From: Blastomonas sp.
GTDB lineage: Bacteria > Pseudomonadota > Alphaproteobacteria > Sphingomonadales > Sphingomonadaceae
NCBI RefSeq assembly: GCF_030373265.1
Contig: NZ_JAUCZC010000031.1
Coordinates: forward strand, 1-36,129
Length of the DNA: 36,129 nucleotides
Reading direction: 5' to 3'
Shown here: positions 25,181-33,095 of the stretch, piece by piece
Layout of the letters: every line of letters begins with the position of its first letter
How positions within the stretch are numbered: position 1 is the stretch's first letter
Position numbers and translations under genes: made by a program
The notes under the pieces: model-generated
Told to the model about the DNA's origin: nothing
Databases searched by the model: none
The model's input: only the letters and a program-made list of their open reading frames with translations

Positions 25181-26011
25181 ATGACCGACACCGACCCTCT
25201 CGCCCGCATTGCCGCCGCGCTCGAACGGATCGCGCCGCCGCTGCTGCAGCCGACCGACTGGACCTCGGCGCCCGCTTATGTCTGGAATGGGACAACGGTG
25301 CTGCCGGTGTCGGACCTCCAGGCGATCGCGCTCGACCGTCTCGTCGGCATCGAAGCGCAAAAGGCGAGCTTGGTCGAGAACGTCCGGCGTCATGCCGCCG
25401 GGCTGCCCGCGCACGATGCCTTGCTGTGGGGCGCCCGGGGCATGGGCAAGTCGGCCTTGGTCAAGGCTGCAGTGGCAGCCCAGCAATCCGCGGGAGCCCC
25501 GCTGGCGCTGGTTCAGGCCGGTGGCGGACCCGATGCGCTGGCGACACTCCCCGCTCTGTTCGACCAATTGGGCGGCATCGACCGTCGCTTCGTCGTCTTC
25601 ATCGACGATATCGGCTTCGACGGGCCCGAGGCGAGTAGCGCGGCGCGGTCGCTGCGCTCGCTGCTCGAGGGCGGCGCGATGGCACGGCCCGCCAATGTCC
25701 GTCTTGCCGTCACCTCCAACCGCCGCGCGATCGCCGAGCGGAGCATGAGCGAGCAGGACGATCCGGTAAACCCGCGCGATGCGGTCGATGACCGGATGGC
25801 GCTGGCCGACCGCTTCGGGCTGAGCCTGGGCTTCCATGCCTGCGACCAGAACACCTACCTCGCGATGATCGCAGGCTATGCGAAAGCTTATGGGCTGGTC
25901 TTCGACGCCGAAGACGCGCTGCTATGGGCGCGCCAGCGCGGCGCCCGCTCGGGCCGTATCGCTTGGCACTATGTCGTCGAACTGGCAGGCCGCGCGGGCA
26001 AGGCAGTGTGA
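25181..26011 (+). CDS. DUF815 family AAA+ ATPase
   Basis: A 276-residue soluble P-loop ATPase. Walker A is GARGMGKS at residues 84-91 and Walker B is RFVVFIDDIGF around 136-146. The sequence then has LAVTSNRRAIAERSMSEQD (sensor I-like) and DRFGLSLGFHACDQNTYLAMI, characteristic of DUF815. The family is widespread in bacteria, is related to AAA+ loaders such as DnaC, and has no agreed function. The start ATG follows GGAAAAGGG. The REP-like element lies between it and the upstream gene, so it may have its own promoter. Confidence 0.9.
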   Translation: MTDTDPLARIAAALERIAPPLLQPTDWTSAPAYVWNGTTVLPVSDLQAIALDRLVGIEAQKASLVENVRRHAAGLPAHDALLWGARGMGKSALVKAAVAAQQSAGAPLALVQAGGGPDALATLPALFDQLGGIDRRFVVFIDDIGFDGPEASSAARSLRSLLEGGAMARPANVRLAVTSNRRAIAERSMSEQDDPVNPRDAVDDRMALADRFGLSLGFHACDQNTYLAMIAGYAKAYGLVFDAEDALLWARQRGARSGRIAWHYVVELAGRAGKAV

Positions 26012-26031
26012 TCGGACGCCTGCCATCGTGC

Positions 26032-26080
26032 TTGTGTAACGAATAAACTGCATCTACATTAAACAGGTGAAAATCACCTG
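26032..26080 (+). promoter_or_regulatory. Promoter and operator-like palindrome of brnT-brnA
   Basis: TTGTGT (26032-26037), 17 bp, TACATT (26055-26060) forms a modest promoter whose start point would fall at or near the GTG codon at 26067. A perfect inverted repeat CAGGTGA-AAA-TCACCTG (26064-26080) covers that codon. It could be the operator of the BrnA repressor or a hairpin limiting toxin translation. Confidence 0.5.
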
Positions 26081-26348
26081 GGACCCCACGAAGGATCGGC
26101 TGAACGTGGCTCAGCACGGGCTGTCGTTTCGGGATTTTGCAGGGTTCGATATCGACCCTGTCATCGGTGTGGATGACCGGTTCGACTATGGCGAGATCCG
26201 ATATCGCGCCTTCGGGCGGATCGACGGCCAGGGCCACTGCATCGTCTTTACGCAAGCCGATGGTGGAATTCGCCTGATCAGCTTTCGTCGGGCCCATGAG
26301 AAGGAAATGCGTCGATATGAGTCAGAACAATCTCCCACCAGATTTTGA
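26067..26348 (+). CDS. brnT: BrnT family ribonuclease toxin
   Basis: A 93-residue type II toxin with the RelE-like RNase fold. Family landmarks are the N-terminal WDPTKDRLNVAQHGLSF (W-D-x-x-K-x-x-x-N-x-x-x-H-G), the central strand YRAFGRIDGQGHCIVFTQ, and the C-terminal IRLISFRRAHEKEMRRYE, close to the usual R-I-I-S-A-R-R-A-x-x-x-E-x-x-x-Y. BrnT cleaves RNA and arrests growth until neutralised by BrnA. The start is GTG, within a perfect palindrome. Its 3' end overlaps the brnA start by 32 bases. In this family the toxin gene normally precedes the antitoxin, as here. Confidence 0.93.
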   Translation: MKITWDPTKDRLNVAQHGLSFRDFAGFDIDPVIGVDDRFDYGEIRYRAFGRIDGQGHCIVFTQADGGIRLISFRRAHEKEMRRYESEQSPTRF

Positions 26349-26592
26349 CGAGAACCCGGAGTGGACCGAAGAAGATTTTCGGCGGGCGCGTCCGGCAAGT
26401 GAACTTTTCGACGCCGAACACGTGGCATTGCTGGTGCGTCAACCGGGGCGGCCCAAGGGTTCGACCAAGGCCGATGCCAAGCAGCAGGTTGCCCTACGCC
26501 TCGACCGGGATGTGATCGAAAGGTTCAAGGCAGCCGGCCCTGGCTGGCAAACCCGGATGAACGACGCCCTGCGCCGCGCAGCCGGGCTTTAG
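26317..26592 (+). CDS. brnA: BrnA family antitoxin
   Basis: A 91-residue antitoxin and probable autorepressor. The N-terminal half (NPEWTEEDFRRARPASELF) is the toxin-binding acidic region. The C-terminal half (KQQVALRLDRDVIERFKAAG followed by GWQTRMNDALRRA) is the ribbon-helix-helix DNA-binding domain of BrnA. The ATG at 26317 with AGAAGGA ten bases upstream is preferred; an ATG at 26296 would add seven residues. It overlaps brnT and ends six bases from the convergent motB. Confidence 0.93.
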   Translation: MSQNNLPPDFDENPEWTEEDFRRARPASELFDAEHVALLVRQPGRPKGSTKADAKQQVALRLDRDVIERFKAAGPGWQTRMNDALRRAAGL

Positions 26593-26598
26593 CAGCCT

Positions 26599-27567
26599 TT
26601 ACTTCTTGGGCAGCGGTGCCGGAACCGGGCGGGACGGCAGCGCAGGTGCGGTGGAGCCGCCCGAGCTTCCCGGCAACGGCGCGCCGATATCACCGGCGGC
26701 ACTGCCCGCGAAGGCGAGCGTGATCGACATGCGGCGGTTGGCGGGATCGTTGCGGTCCTGCGGGTTGAACGGCTCCTTGTCGGCGACACCTTCGATCCGC
26801 GCGACCTGACCGGCGTTGATGCCCCCCACGACCAGCGCCTTGCGGGTCGCCTCGGCCCGTGCGGTCGACAGCATCCAGTTGTTCATCGTCTTGCCCGAGG
26901 CATAAGGCAGGGCATCGGTATGTCCGCGGATGATGACCGGATTGGGCATGCCGTTGATCACCTGCGCGACTTCGCGCAGCAACTCGGCGGCCTTGGGCAC
27001 CAGAGCATCGGTAGACAGGGCGAACATCGAGAAATCGGCTTCGTCGACCAGATCGATGCGCAGCCCTTCTCGGGTGTCGGTGAAGCGCACATTCTTCATC
27101 AGCTTCTGGAGGTCCTTGCGGGCCTGAAGGCGCTGTTCGATCTCTTTCTTGAGCTGCTGGAACTGCGCCTGCTGGGCACTGCGCGCAGCCTTGCCCTTGT
27201 CGTCGCTGGTGCCGGTGGCATCCTGCGGAACGGTGATCGCACGCGTGCCGGTCTGTGATGCCCGCTTGGCGTAATCATCGCGCGCAACGATCGATTCCCC
27301 GCCGAACAGGCCATTGGTGCCGGCGCTGCCGTTCTTGAGCTGCACCATCGTCGGAGCGAAATAGTCGGCGATCGCCTTGCGATCCTTTTCCTCGGTGGCG
27401 CCAAGCAGCCACATCAGCAGGAAGAAGGCCATCATCGCGGTCACGAAGTCGGCATAGGCCACCTTCCAGGCGCCACCGTGATGGCCGCCATGGGCTTCTT
27501 CGATGATCTTCTTGACGATGATCGGGCGAACATTCTCGACCGGATCGGGCTTGCGCTTGGCGGCCAT
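26599..27567 (-). CDS. motB: Flagellar motor stator protein MotB
   Basis: A 322-residue stator subunit that anchors MotA to peptidoglycan. A single membrane helix (FVTAMMAFFLLMWLLGATE) follows Asp40 in AYADF, the ion-carrying aspartate. After a plug and linker comes the OmpA-type peptidoglycan-binding domain with VIIRGHTDALPY, MLSTARAEATRKALV and DRNDPANRRMSITLAF. The C terminus is Pro/Gly/Ser-rich. It starts three bases after the motA stop and ends the flagellar operon, convergent with brnA. No Rho-independent terminator is visible in the six bases between them. Confidence 0.96.
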   Translation of the reverse strand: MAAKRKPDPVENVRPIIVKKIIEEAHGGHHGGAWKVAYADFVTAMMAFFLLMWLLGATEEKDRKAIADYFAPTMVQLKNGSAGTNGLFGGESIVARDDYAKRASQTGTRAITVPQDATGTSDDKGKAARSAQQAQFQQLKKEIEQRLQARKDLQKLMKNVRFTDTREGLRIDLVDEADFSMFALSTDALVPKAAELLREVAQVINGMPNPVIIRGHTDALPYASGKTMNNWMLSTARAEATRKALVVGGINAGQVARIEGVADKEPFNPQDRNDPANRRMSITLAFAGSAAGDIGAPLPGSSGGSTAPALPSRPVPAPLPKK

Positions 27568-27570
27568 GGC

Positions 27571-28434
27571 TTAGCGACCCCGCATGCCGTCGAACACGTC
27601 GGCGAACGACGGCTGGTTGGCGTGGCCCAGGCTCGAGCGCGCGGCCTCGATCACCAGCGGCTGCGGATGGCCGTGCAACGAGGCGATGATGATCTGCTTG
27701 GCGACGTGATACATCGCGCCATCGGCGTCAATCACCTGGCGGCAGCGGTTGGCGAGCGGGCCGACCAGACCATAAGCCAGGAAAATCCCAAGGAACGTTC
27801 CGACCAGTGCCGAACCGATCATTTCCCCCAGAATAGCGGGCGGCTTGTCGATCGAGCCCATCGTCTTGACGATGCCCAGAACCGCCGCGACGATGCCCAG
27901 AGCGGGCAGGGCGTCGGCCAGGTTCTGCAGGCCATCGGCAGGCGCGATGGCTTCATGATGGTGGGTCTTGATTGCCTGATCGACGACGTCCTCGACCGCG
28001 TGCGGATCGAGCTGGCCCGAAGAGACGACCACCAGCCGCAACGAATCGCAGATCAGGTGGACCAGCGTCGAGTCCTTCAGCAGCGTGGGATATTCGGAGA
28101 AGACCGGCGAGCTCGCGGGATCTTCGATATGCGGCTCGAGCGCCACCGGACCTTCGGTGCGGAGCATCTTCATCAGCTTGGACACCAGGAAGATGCAGTC
28201 GAGAAAGTCCTGCTTCTTGTATTTGGAGCCCTTGAACGCCGTCATGACGCCACCACCGATGGCCTTGATGTGCGGCCCGGAGTTGCCGATGAGCAGAGAG
28301 CCTGCGGCTGCACCGCCGATGATCATCATTTCCAGCGGCAGCGCATGCAGGATGACCCCCATGCTGCCCCCGGCGATGATGAAACCACCGAACACCATGG
28401 CAATCAGAACGACAAAGCCGATAGCAGCGAACAT
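27571..28434 (-). CDS. motA: Flagellar motor stator protein MotA
   Basis: A 287-residue, four-helix membrane protein that with MotB forms the proton-driven stator. It shows the N-terminal helix pair (FAAIGFVVLIAMVFGGFIIAGG and the PLEMMIIGGAAAGSLL segment). It then has a large cytoplasmic loop rich in charged residues and the C-terminal helices LPALGIVAAVLGIVKTMGSI and ALVGTFLGIFLAYGLVGPLA with conserved prolines. GAGGGATACGCC precedes the ATG. It lies 134 bp after flgL, the largest gap in the operon, which may hold a separate promoter. Confidence 0.96.
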   Translation of the reverse strand: MFAAIGFVVLIAMVFGGFIIAGGSMGVILHALPLEMMIIGGAAAGSLLIGNSGPHIKAIGGGVMTAFKGSKYKKQDFLDCIFLVSKLMKMLRTEGPVALEPHIEDPASSPVFSEYPTLLKDSTLVHLICDSLRLVVVSSGQLDPHAVEDVVDQAIKTHHHEAIAPADGLQNLADALPALGIVAAVLGIVKTMGSIDKPPAILGEMIGSALVGTFLGIFLAYGLVGPLANRCRQVIDADGAMYHVAKQIIIASLHGHPQPLVIEAARSSLGHANQPSFADVFDGMRGR

Positions 28435-28573
28435 GGCGTATCCCTCGATCCAGAAGTCGCGGCACCTGGGTGGCGCGATGGGGCCGTAAATCGGCCCGGT
28501 CAGATCGTAGAACGGCTTTCGGCGGTCGTGGTTAAGGGCAAAACAGGGTTAACAAATAAGGATTTTTGTTAAC
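28435..28573 (-). promoter_or_regulatory. flgL-motA intergenic region with inverted repeat and TTAACC motifs
   Basis: A perfect 9-bp inverted repeat GTTAACAAA/TTTGTTAAC (28548-28573, 8-base loop) overlaps the flgL stop. On the minus strand two TTAACC motifs occur (complements of 28547-28552 and 28530-28535), resembling CtrA half-sites. It could be a weak terminator, an operator, or the promoter region of motAB. Confidence 0.4.
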
Positions 28574-29420
28574 GAAGATAATCGAACAGGTTCTGCTGCG
28601 AGATCTGGCCGTAGACCGCCTGGGTGGCCTGCAGGTTCGTCATCAGCGACTGCAGCCGGGTCAATGCCTCTGTGACATTGGCATCGGACAGCTCGGACCT
28701 GCGCGCCGCCAGCGACAATTTGCTCTGCTCGAGCTGGTCGCGGGTCGATTCCAGTGTCGAACGTACCACGCCCTGCTGGGTCAGCAGCTGCGTGATGCGG
28801 TTGAGTGCACCGTCTAGGGCATCGAGCTGCACATCACGGTCAGCCCTGGTGCCGTTGCGGATCGATTCGGCGGTTGCCGTCATGATGCCATCGAGCGTCG
28901 CGGTGGCGCCGCCACCGATCGGAATGCCCTCCTGGACCGTATCCATGTTGGGGGACGCAACCGTGGTCCGGCCATCGCTGATCGGAACGCGGATCGGCGG
29001 GCCGCTGCCGAACAGCGGGCCGCCATAATTGTCGCGCTGGTTCAGCGCATCCCTGAAATCGGACGCAAGGCCATCGACCTCGAGCGCCAGCGATTCGGGA
29101 TCGTTGGGAGAAATGGTGCCGGAATTGCCCTGGAGCAGCAGCTCGCGGGCACGGATCAGGCCGCTGACGATGGTGTTGAGGCTGGCTTCAGCCTGGCTCG
29201 CACGGGTTTCGGCGCGGCCCAGATTGTTGGTCCACGCCGCTTCGTCGGTCTGGAACCGCGAGATCGTGGCGACCTCGAGCCAGGCCTTGGGGTCATCCGA
29301 AGGCCGCTCGACGCGGCTTTCCCCGCCGACCAGCGCCTGCTGCTTAGCAATCAGCTGGCTCAGCAGAATCTGCTGTGCCACTGCTTCGGGAGCACGATAG
29401 CGGTTCACCGACTGGACCAT
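28569..29420 (-). CDS. flgL: Flagellar hook-filament junction protein FlgL (HAP3)
   Basis: A 283-residue flagellin-like protein that joins the hook-associated protein FlgK to the filament. The N-terminal coiled coil (RVERPSDDPKAWLEVATISRF; SQAEASLNTIVSGLIRARELLLQG) and the C-terminal helix (SDANVTEALTRLQSLMTNLQATQAVYGQISQQNLFDYLR) are classic FlgL D0/D1 segments. It is slightly shorter than the Salmonella protein (317). It follows flgK by 17 bp. Position after flgK rules out flagellin itself. Confidence 0.94.
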   Translation of the reverse strand: MVQSVNRYRAPEAVAQQILLSQLIAKQQALVGGESRVERPSDDPKAWLEVATISRFQTDEAAWTNNLGRAETRASQAEASLNTIVSGLIRARELLLQGNSGTISPNDPESLALEVDGLASDFRDALNQRDNYGGPLFGSGPPIRVPISDGRTTVASPNMDTVQEGIPIGGGATATLDGIMTATAESIRNGTRADRDVQLDALDGALNRITQLLTQQGVVRSTLESTRDQLEQSKLSLAARRSELSDANVTEALTRLQSLMTNLQATQAVYGQISQQNLFDYLR

Positions 29421-29437
29421 ATTAGTCTATCCCGACC

Positions 29438-30769
29438 TCAGAAAATCGACAGAATGGATTGCAGCGTCTCGCGCGCGATCTGGATGACGCGTGCCGATGC
29501 TTCATAGGCCTGTTGCAGACGGATCAGGTCCGCTGCTTCGCGATCGAGCTCCACCCCCGAAACGGCATCGCGCTGCTTGCGCGCGCTGCTGTCGAGCGCG
29601 GTGGCGGCCGCGGCTTCGCTGCGGATCGAGGCGAGGGCGGTGGCGTGGCCCGCCATGAAATTGTTCCAGCGCGTTTCCACGCCATCAGGGGTGCGCAGTG
29701 CCCACAGTTTCAGCAGATTGCCGTTGGGGGTCGAGTCAGCACTGGCCAGCGCCAGATCGGCGATCGCGGTGGTCGTGACCACCAGCGTCGCGACGCCGCC
29801 GGGCATCGCGAGCAGCGGGGCGCCGGGGGTGCCGGCGTCGGTCCGGCCATTGGCCTGCCAGGCGTTGACATCGTCGACATACTGGCGCGCCAGCGTCTCC
29901 AGCTCGGTCAACCGGGTCTGTGCAGTCGCGCCCGCCCGGCTCAGTCCGGCCAGCGAGCCGTTGCTGGGAGACCGGGCCGGGTTGCCGTCGATCAACACCG
30001 ACAGGCTGCCATCGGCATTGGCCGCGAGGCTGACAGTCGCTGCGAAATTGACCCCGGCCAGCGTCTGCCCGTCATAGGTGACGGTCGCGGTGCCGTTGCC
30101 GGCGAGCGACACGGTGGCGTCGAGCTTTTCGCTGATCACCGCCAGCATCGAATCGCGTGCGTCCAGCAGGCCTGCATGGGCATCGGTGCCGACAGGCGTG
30201 CGGGTGATGTTGAGGTTGAGTTCGTTGAGGTTTTCCAGCGCGGAATTGAGCGTCAGCGCCTCCAGATCGGCGGTCTGTTTGATCTGTTCGCCGGTCAGCT
30301 CGAGGCCGCGCGAGGTCCGCCGGAAGGAATCGACGACGGCATCGATTTCGGCGAGGAAGGTGAGGCGCAGGGCATTGTCGAACGGCGCGGCAGCGAGTTC
30401 CTCGCCGCGGCTGAAAAAGCCGTTGAGCTTGGTGCCGACATTCGACCCGGCATTGTCGAGATTGGTCTCGATCCGCTCCATCCAGCTGACCTGGCTCTCG
30501 GTGCGGATGCGCGACGCGCCCGACTGGCGCACCTGCGCCTCGAGGAACTCGTCCGAAGAGCGCGAGATGCTGTCGATGCGCACCCCGTTGAGCCCGCTCT
30601 GGGCGCTGTAGAGAGGGTTGAGCTTGCCCGACACCGTGGCGTCGCCCAGCAAAGTGGTGCGGCGGACGTAATCGGGGTTTTCCGCGTTCGCGATGTTATG
30701 CGACACGGTTTCCATCGAACGCGCATAGGCTCGCAGGCCCGAACGGCCAATGTTGAGAAGGTCGCTCAT
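29438..30769 (-). CDS. flgK: Flagellar hook-associated protein FlgK (HAP1)
   Basis: A 443-residue junction protein at the distal end of the hook. The N terminus LLNIGRSGLRAYARSMETVS followed by HNIANAENPDYVRR is the rod/hook-family D0 signature. The C terminus VSGVELDREAADLIRLQQAY is the matching coiled-coil helix. At 443 residues it is about 110 shorter than Salmonella FlgK, so an outer domain is reduced. Its ATG overlaps the flgJ stop (ATGA), implying translational coupling. Confidence 0.95.
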   Translation of the reverse strand: MSDLLNIGRSGLRAYARSMETVSHNIANAENPDYVRRTTLLGDATVSGKLNPLYSAQSGLNGVRIDSISRSSDEFLEAQVRQSGASRIRTESQVSWMERIETNLDNAGSNVGTKLNGFFSRGEELAAAPFDNALRLTFLAEIDAVVDSFRRTSRGLELTGEQIKQTADLEALTLNSALENLNELNLNITRTPVGTDAHAGLLDARDSMLAVISEKLDATVSLAGNGTATVTYDGQTLAGVNFAATVSLAANADGSLSVLIDGNPARSPSNGSLAGLSRAGATAQTRLTELETLARQYVDDVNAWQANGRTDAGTPGAPLLAMPGGVATLVVTTTAIADLALASADSTPNGNLLKLWALRTPDGVETRWNNFMAGHATALASIRSEAAAATALDSSARKQRDAVSGVELDREAADLIRLQQAYEASARVIQIARETLQSILSIF

Positions 30770-31137
30770 CTGTCATCGACCCCGAACTGCTTGAGCACCA
30801 TTTCGGCGATGCCGAAGCTCTGCTTGTCGGCCATGTCGTCGGCCAGACGCGCATCCATCATGTCGCGGAACTGGTCGCCCGCGTCCGACCCGAGCAGGGT
30901 GTCGCCCTTGGTTGCGCTGCGCATCGTGCCGATCATCTGGCGCAGGAAGATCGCTTCGAACGATTCGGCGGCCTTGCGCAGCTCAGCCTTCTGCTCCTCG
31001 CTCTTGCCGCCCGGCTGAGCGGCAGACTGGGTCGCACCCGCCGCCGCGGCCGCCTGCTTGCCGAGCGGCATGGCAGAGGACTGTGCCGCGCTGGTGCGGG
31101 CCAGCGGGAACGCGGAGGAGGCGGGCATGACGGTCAC
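30766..31137 (-). CDS. flgJ: Rod-binding protein FlgJ, N-terminal domain only
   Basis: A 123-residue protein with the rod-binding domain (FEAIFLRQMIGTMRSATKGDTLLG and MMDARLADDMADKQSFGIAE). The glucosaminidase domain of enteric FlgJ is missing, which is normal for many alphaproteobacteria, where a separate hydrolase opens the peptidoglycan. It overlaps flgI upstream and flgK downstream by four bases each, so translation of the three genes is tightly coupled. Confidence 0.92.
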   Translation of the reverse strand: MTVMPASSAFPLARTSAAQSSAMPLGKQAAAAAGATQSAAQPGGKSEEQKAELRKAAESFEAIFLRQMIGTMRSATKGDTLLGSDAGDQFRDMMDARLADDMADKQSFGIAEMVLKQFGVDDR

Positions 31138-32252
31138 AGGATCACCAGTTCGGCTTTCAGCGCGCCGGCCTGCTTCAACGCTTCCAGGATCGCCGCGAGG
31201 TCGCTGGGCGATGCACCGATGGCATTGATGGTTTCCACGATCTCGGACAAGTTTGCACCCTTTGTGATCTCGAACGCCGGATTGGTCTGTTCTTCGATCT
31301 CTATCTGGCTGCGCTGTTCCACCGCCGTCTGGCCATCGCTGAATGGCGCAGGCTGAACGATCGTGGGCGCTTCCTGAACCTTCACGGTCAGCTTGCCATG
31401 GCTGACCGCAGCAGAACCGATCCGCACTGCCCCATTGATAACGACCGTTCCGGTGCGGGCATTAACAATTACTTTCGCTGCGGCCTCTGCCGGGGTGACG
31501 GGAATGTTCTCGATCCGGCTCATCATCATCACCCGCTCCTGCGCGGTGACGGGGGCTGCGATGCGCACCGAGACGGCATCGTTGGCGACCGCGAGGGCAT
31601 AGCCGAACTGGCCGTTGATCGCGTCGGCGACGCGCATCGCGGTGGTGAGGTCGGCATCGGCCAGGTTGAACAGCAGATAGGGGGTCTGCTCGAAACCCGT
31701 ATCCACCGCGCGTTCGATCGTGGCGCCGGCCGCGATGCGACCGACCGAGGGGATGTTGACGACGGTGTTGGAACCATCCGCGCCAGTGACGCCGAGGCCA
31801 CCGACTGCCAGGTTGCCCTGCGCCATGGCATAGATCTGGCCGTCCGCGCCCAAGAGCGGCATCATGATCAGCGTGCCGCCGCGCAGCGACTTGGCCTGGC
31901 CGATGGCCGACACCGTCACGTCGAGCCGCTGGCCAGGCTTGGCCATCGGCGGCAGCTCGGCGGTGACCATGACCGCAGCCGCATTGCGGGTGGCGGGGTT
32001 GATGCCGGGGGGCAGCGACAGGCCGAACCGGTTGGTGACGCCGCGCATCGCCAGCGTGGCATATTGCAGGTTGTCATCGCCGGTGCCGGGAAGCCCCACG
32101 ACGATGCCATAGCCGGTCAGCTGGTTGGCGCGCAGGCCCTGGAACGAACCCAGATCCTTGATCCGTTCGGCATGCGCCGGCTGGATCGCCGCCAGCAGAA
32201 CCAGCGCCAGCGTGAACAGCGCGCGCGCCATATGAGTAAGGGGACGGGTCAT
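31134..32252 (-). CDS. flgI: Flagellar P-ring protein FlgI
   Basis: A 372-residue periplasmic protein that forms the P ring around the rod in the peptidoglycan layer. A signal peptide (MTRPLTHMARALFTLALVLL, cleaved after AHA) precedes the mature start ERIKDLGSFQGLRANQLTGY, the FlgI hallmark. Typical segments follow: GLPGTGDDNLQY, VMVTAELPPMAKPGQRLDV and VIVNARTGTVVINGAVRIG. The ATG at 32252 has GAAGG upstream; an in-frame TTG at 32265-32267 overlapping the flgH stop is less likely. Confidence 0.96.
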   Translation of the reverse strand: MTRPLTHMARALFTLALVLLAAIQPAHAERIKDLGSFQGLRANQLTGYGIVVGLPGTGDDNLQYATLAMRGVTNRFGLSLPPGINPATRNAAAVMVTAELPPMAKPGQRLDVTVSAIGQAKSLRGGTLIMMPLLGADGQIYAMAQGNLAVGGLGVTGADGSNTVVNIPSVGRIAAGATIERAVDTGFEQTPYLLFNLADADLTTAMRVADAINGQFGYALAVANDAVSVRIAAPVTAQERVMMMSRIENIPVTPAEAAAKVIVNARTGTVVINGAVRIGSAAVSHGKLTVKVQEAPTIVQPAPFSDGQTAVEQRSQIEIEEQTNPAFEITKGANLSEIVETINAIGASPSDLAAILEALKQAGALKAELVIL

Positions 32253-32263
32253 ATCAGGGGCCT

Positions 32264-33088
32264 TCAAAACGGACTGACGATTTCAAAGAAGCGCTGCAGC
32301 CAGCCCTTCTGGCTGGCGCGCGCGATCTCGCCGCTGCCGCCGTAGATGATCTGGGCATTGGCGACGCGCGAGGAGGGGATCACGTTTTCCGGGCTGATAT
32401 CCACCGCGCGGACGATGCCGCTGAAGCGGATATGCTCGGAACCGCGGTTGAGGCTGATCAGTTTCTCGCCGCGCACCAGCATGGTGCCGTTGGGATAGAC
32501 CTCGGCGATCGTCACGGTGACCTGGCCCTGCAGCGAGTTCGACTGCTGCGCGGTGCCGATGCCCTGGAAGCTGGTGTTGCCGCCCATGCCGATGTCGCTG
32601 GGGTTGAAGAAGCTCAACGGACCGGTGGCCGGCGGGGTGATGCCGATGCTGCCGTTGCGGTCGGTGTTCGCGCCGTTCGACTTGGCTGCCTGGGTGCGCT
32701 CGACCAATGCGATGGTCAGGATGTCGCCCACCATGCCGGCGCGCGCGCCGTTGGTCAGTGCCGAATAGCCGTTGCTCGCCTGGAAGATCGCGCCATTGGG
32801 CACCGCGGGGGCGGGCGCCGGCAGCGACAAGGTCGGTGCATAGTCCGGATCGGGCTGGACCGGCGGCCGCTTTTTCCTGGCATAGGCGGGGGAAGCGGAG
32901 ATGACCAGCGACAGTGCGATGGCGGCTACCAGTCCTCCCCTGAAAGGGGAGGTGGCAGGGCGTAGCACTGACGGAGGGGTGTCGCCGGTGCGAGGGCGTG
33001 ACACCCCTCCACCACGCTGCTGCGCAGCGCGGTCCCCCTCCCCTTGCAGGGGAGGATTTTTGGCGGCGATGGATTCAATGCGGTTCAT
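32264..33088 (-). CDS. flgH: Flagellar L-ring protein FlgH with a repeat-derived N-terminal stretch and no lipobox cysteine
   Basis: From the ATG at 33088 the protein has 274 residues. It forms the outer-membrane L ring. Conserved FlgH parts are ASNGYSALTNGARAGMVGDI, LTIALVERTQAAKS, VTVTIAEVYPNGTMLVRGEK and IRFSGIVRAVDISPENVIPS. The hydrophobic signal core LVAAIALSLVISASPAYA lies at about residues 53-70. Residues about 12-52 are encoded by a palindromic repeat, giving an odd Arg/Pro/Gly-rich head. A GTG at codon 41 (within the repeat) would give a neat signal peptide, VLRPATSPFRGGLVAAIA and on. The protein contains no cysteine, so it cannot be lipidated like enteric FlgH. The ATG at 33088 lies seven bases after flgG. 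Confidence 0.9.
   Translation of the reverse strand: MNRIESIAAKNPPLQGEGDRAAQQRGGGVSRPRTGDTPPSVLRPATSPFRGGLVAAIALSLVISASPAYARKKRPPVQPDPDYAPTLSLPAPAPAVPNGAIFQASNGYSALTNGARAGMVGDILTIALVERTQAAKSNGANTDRNGSIGITPPATGPLSFFNPSDIGMGGNTSFQGIGTAQQSNSLQGQVTVTIAEVYPNGTMLVRGEKLISLNRGSEHIRFSGIVRAVDISPENVIPSSRVANAQIIYGGSGEIARASQKGWLQRFFEIVSPF
32934..33055. repeat. Palindromic repeat, type B, within the 5' end of flgH
   Basis: The ends are near-identical hairpins, CCTCCCC-TGAAA-GGGGAGG (32934-32952) and CCTCCCC-TTGCA-GGGGAGG (33037-33055). The centre is an 11-bp inverted repeat GGAGGGGTGTC/GACACCCCTCC (32973-33010), and a CGCTGC-type small hairpin follows. Elements of this design are familiar between genes of sphingomonads. 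Here the element keeps the flgH frame open. Confidence 0.85.
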
Positions 33089-33095
33089 TTAACGA

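Noticed and set aside
28489-28496. GCCGATTT on the minus strand upstream of motA, like a sigma28 -10 box
   Set aside because: No TAAA-type -35 element occurs at the required distance.
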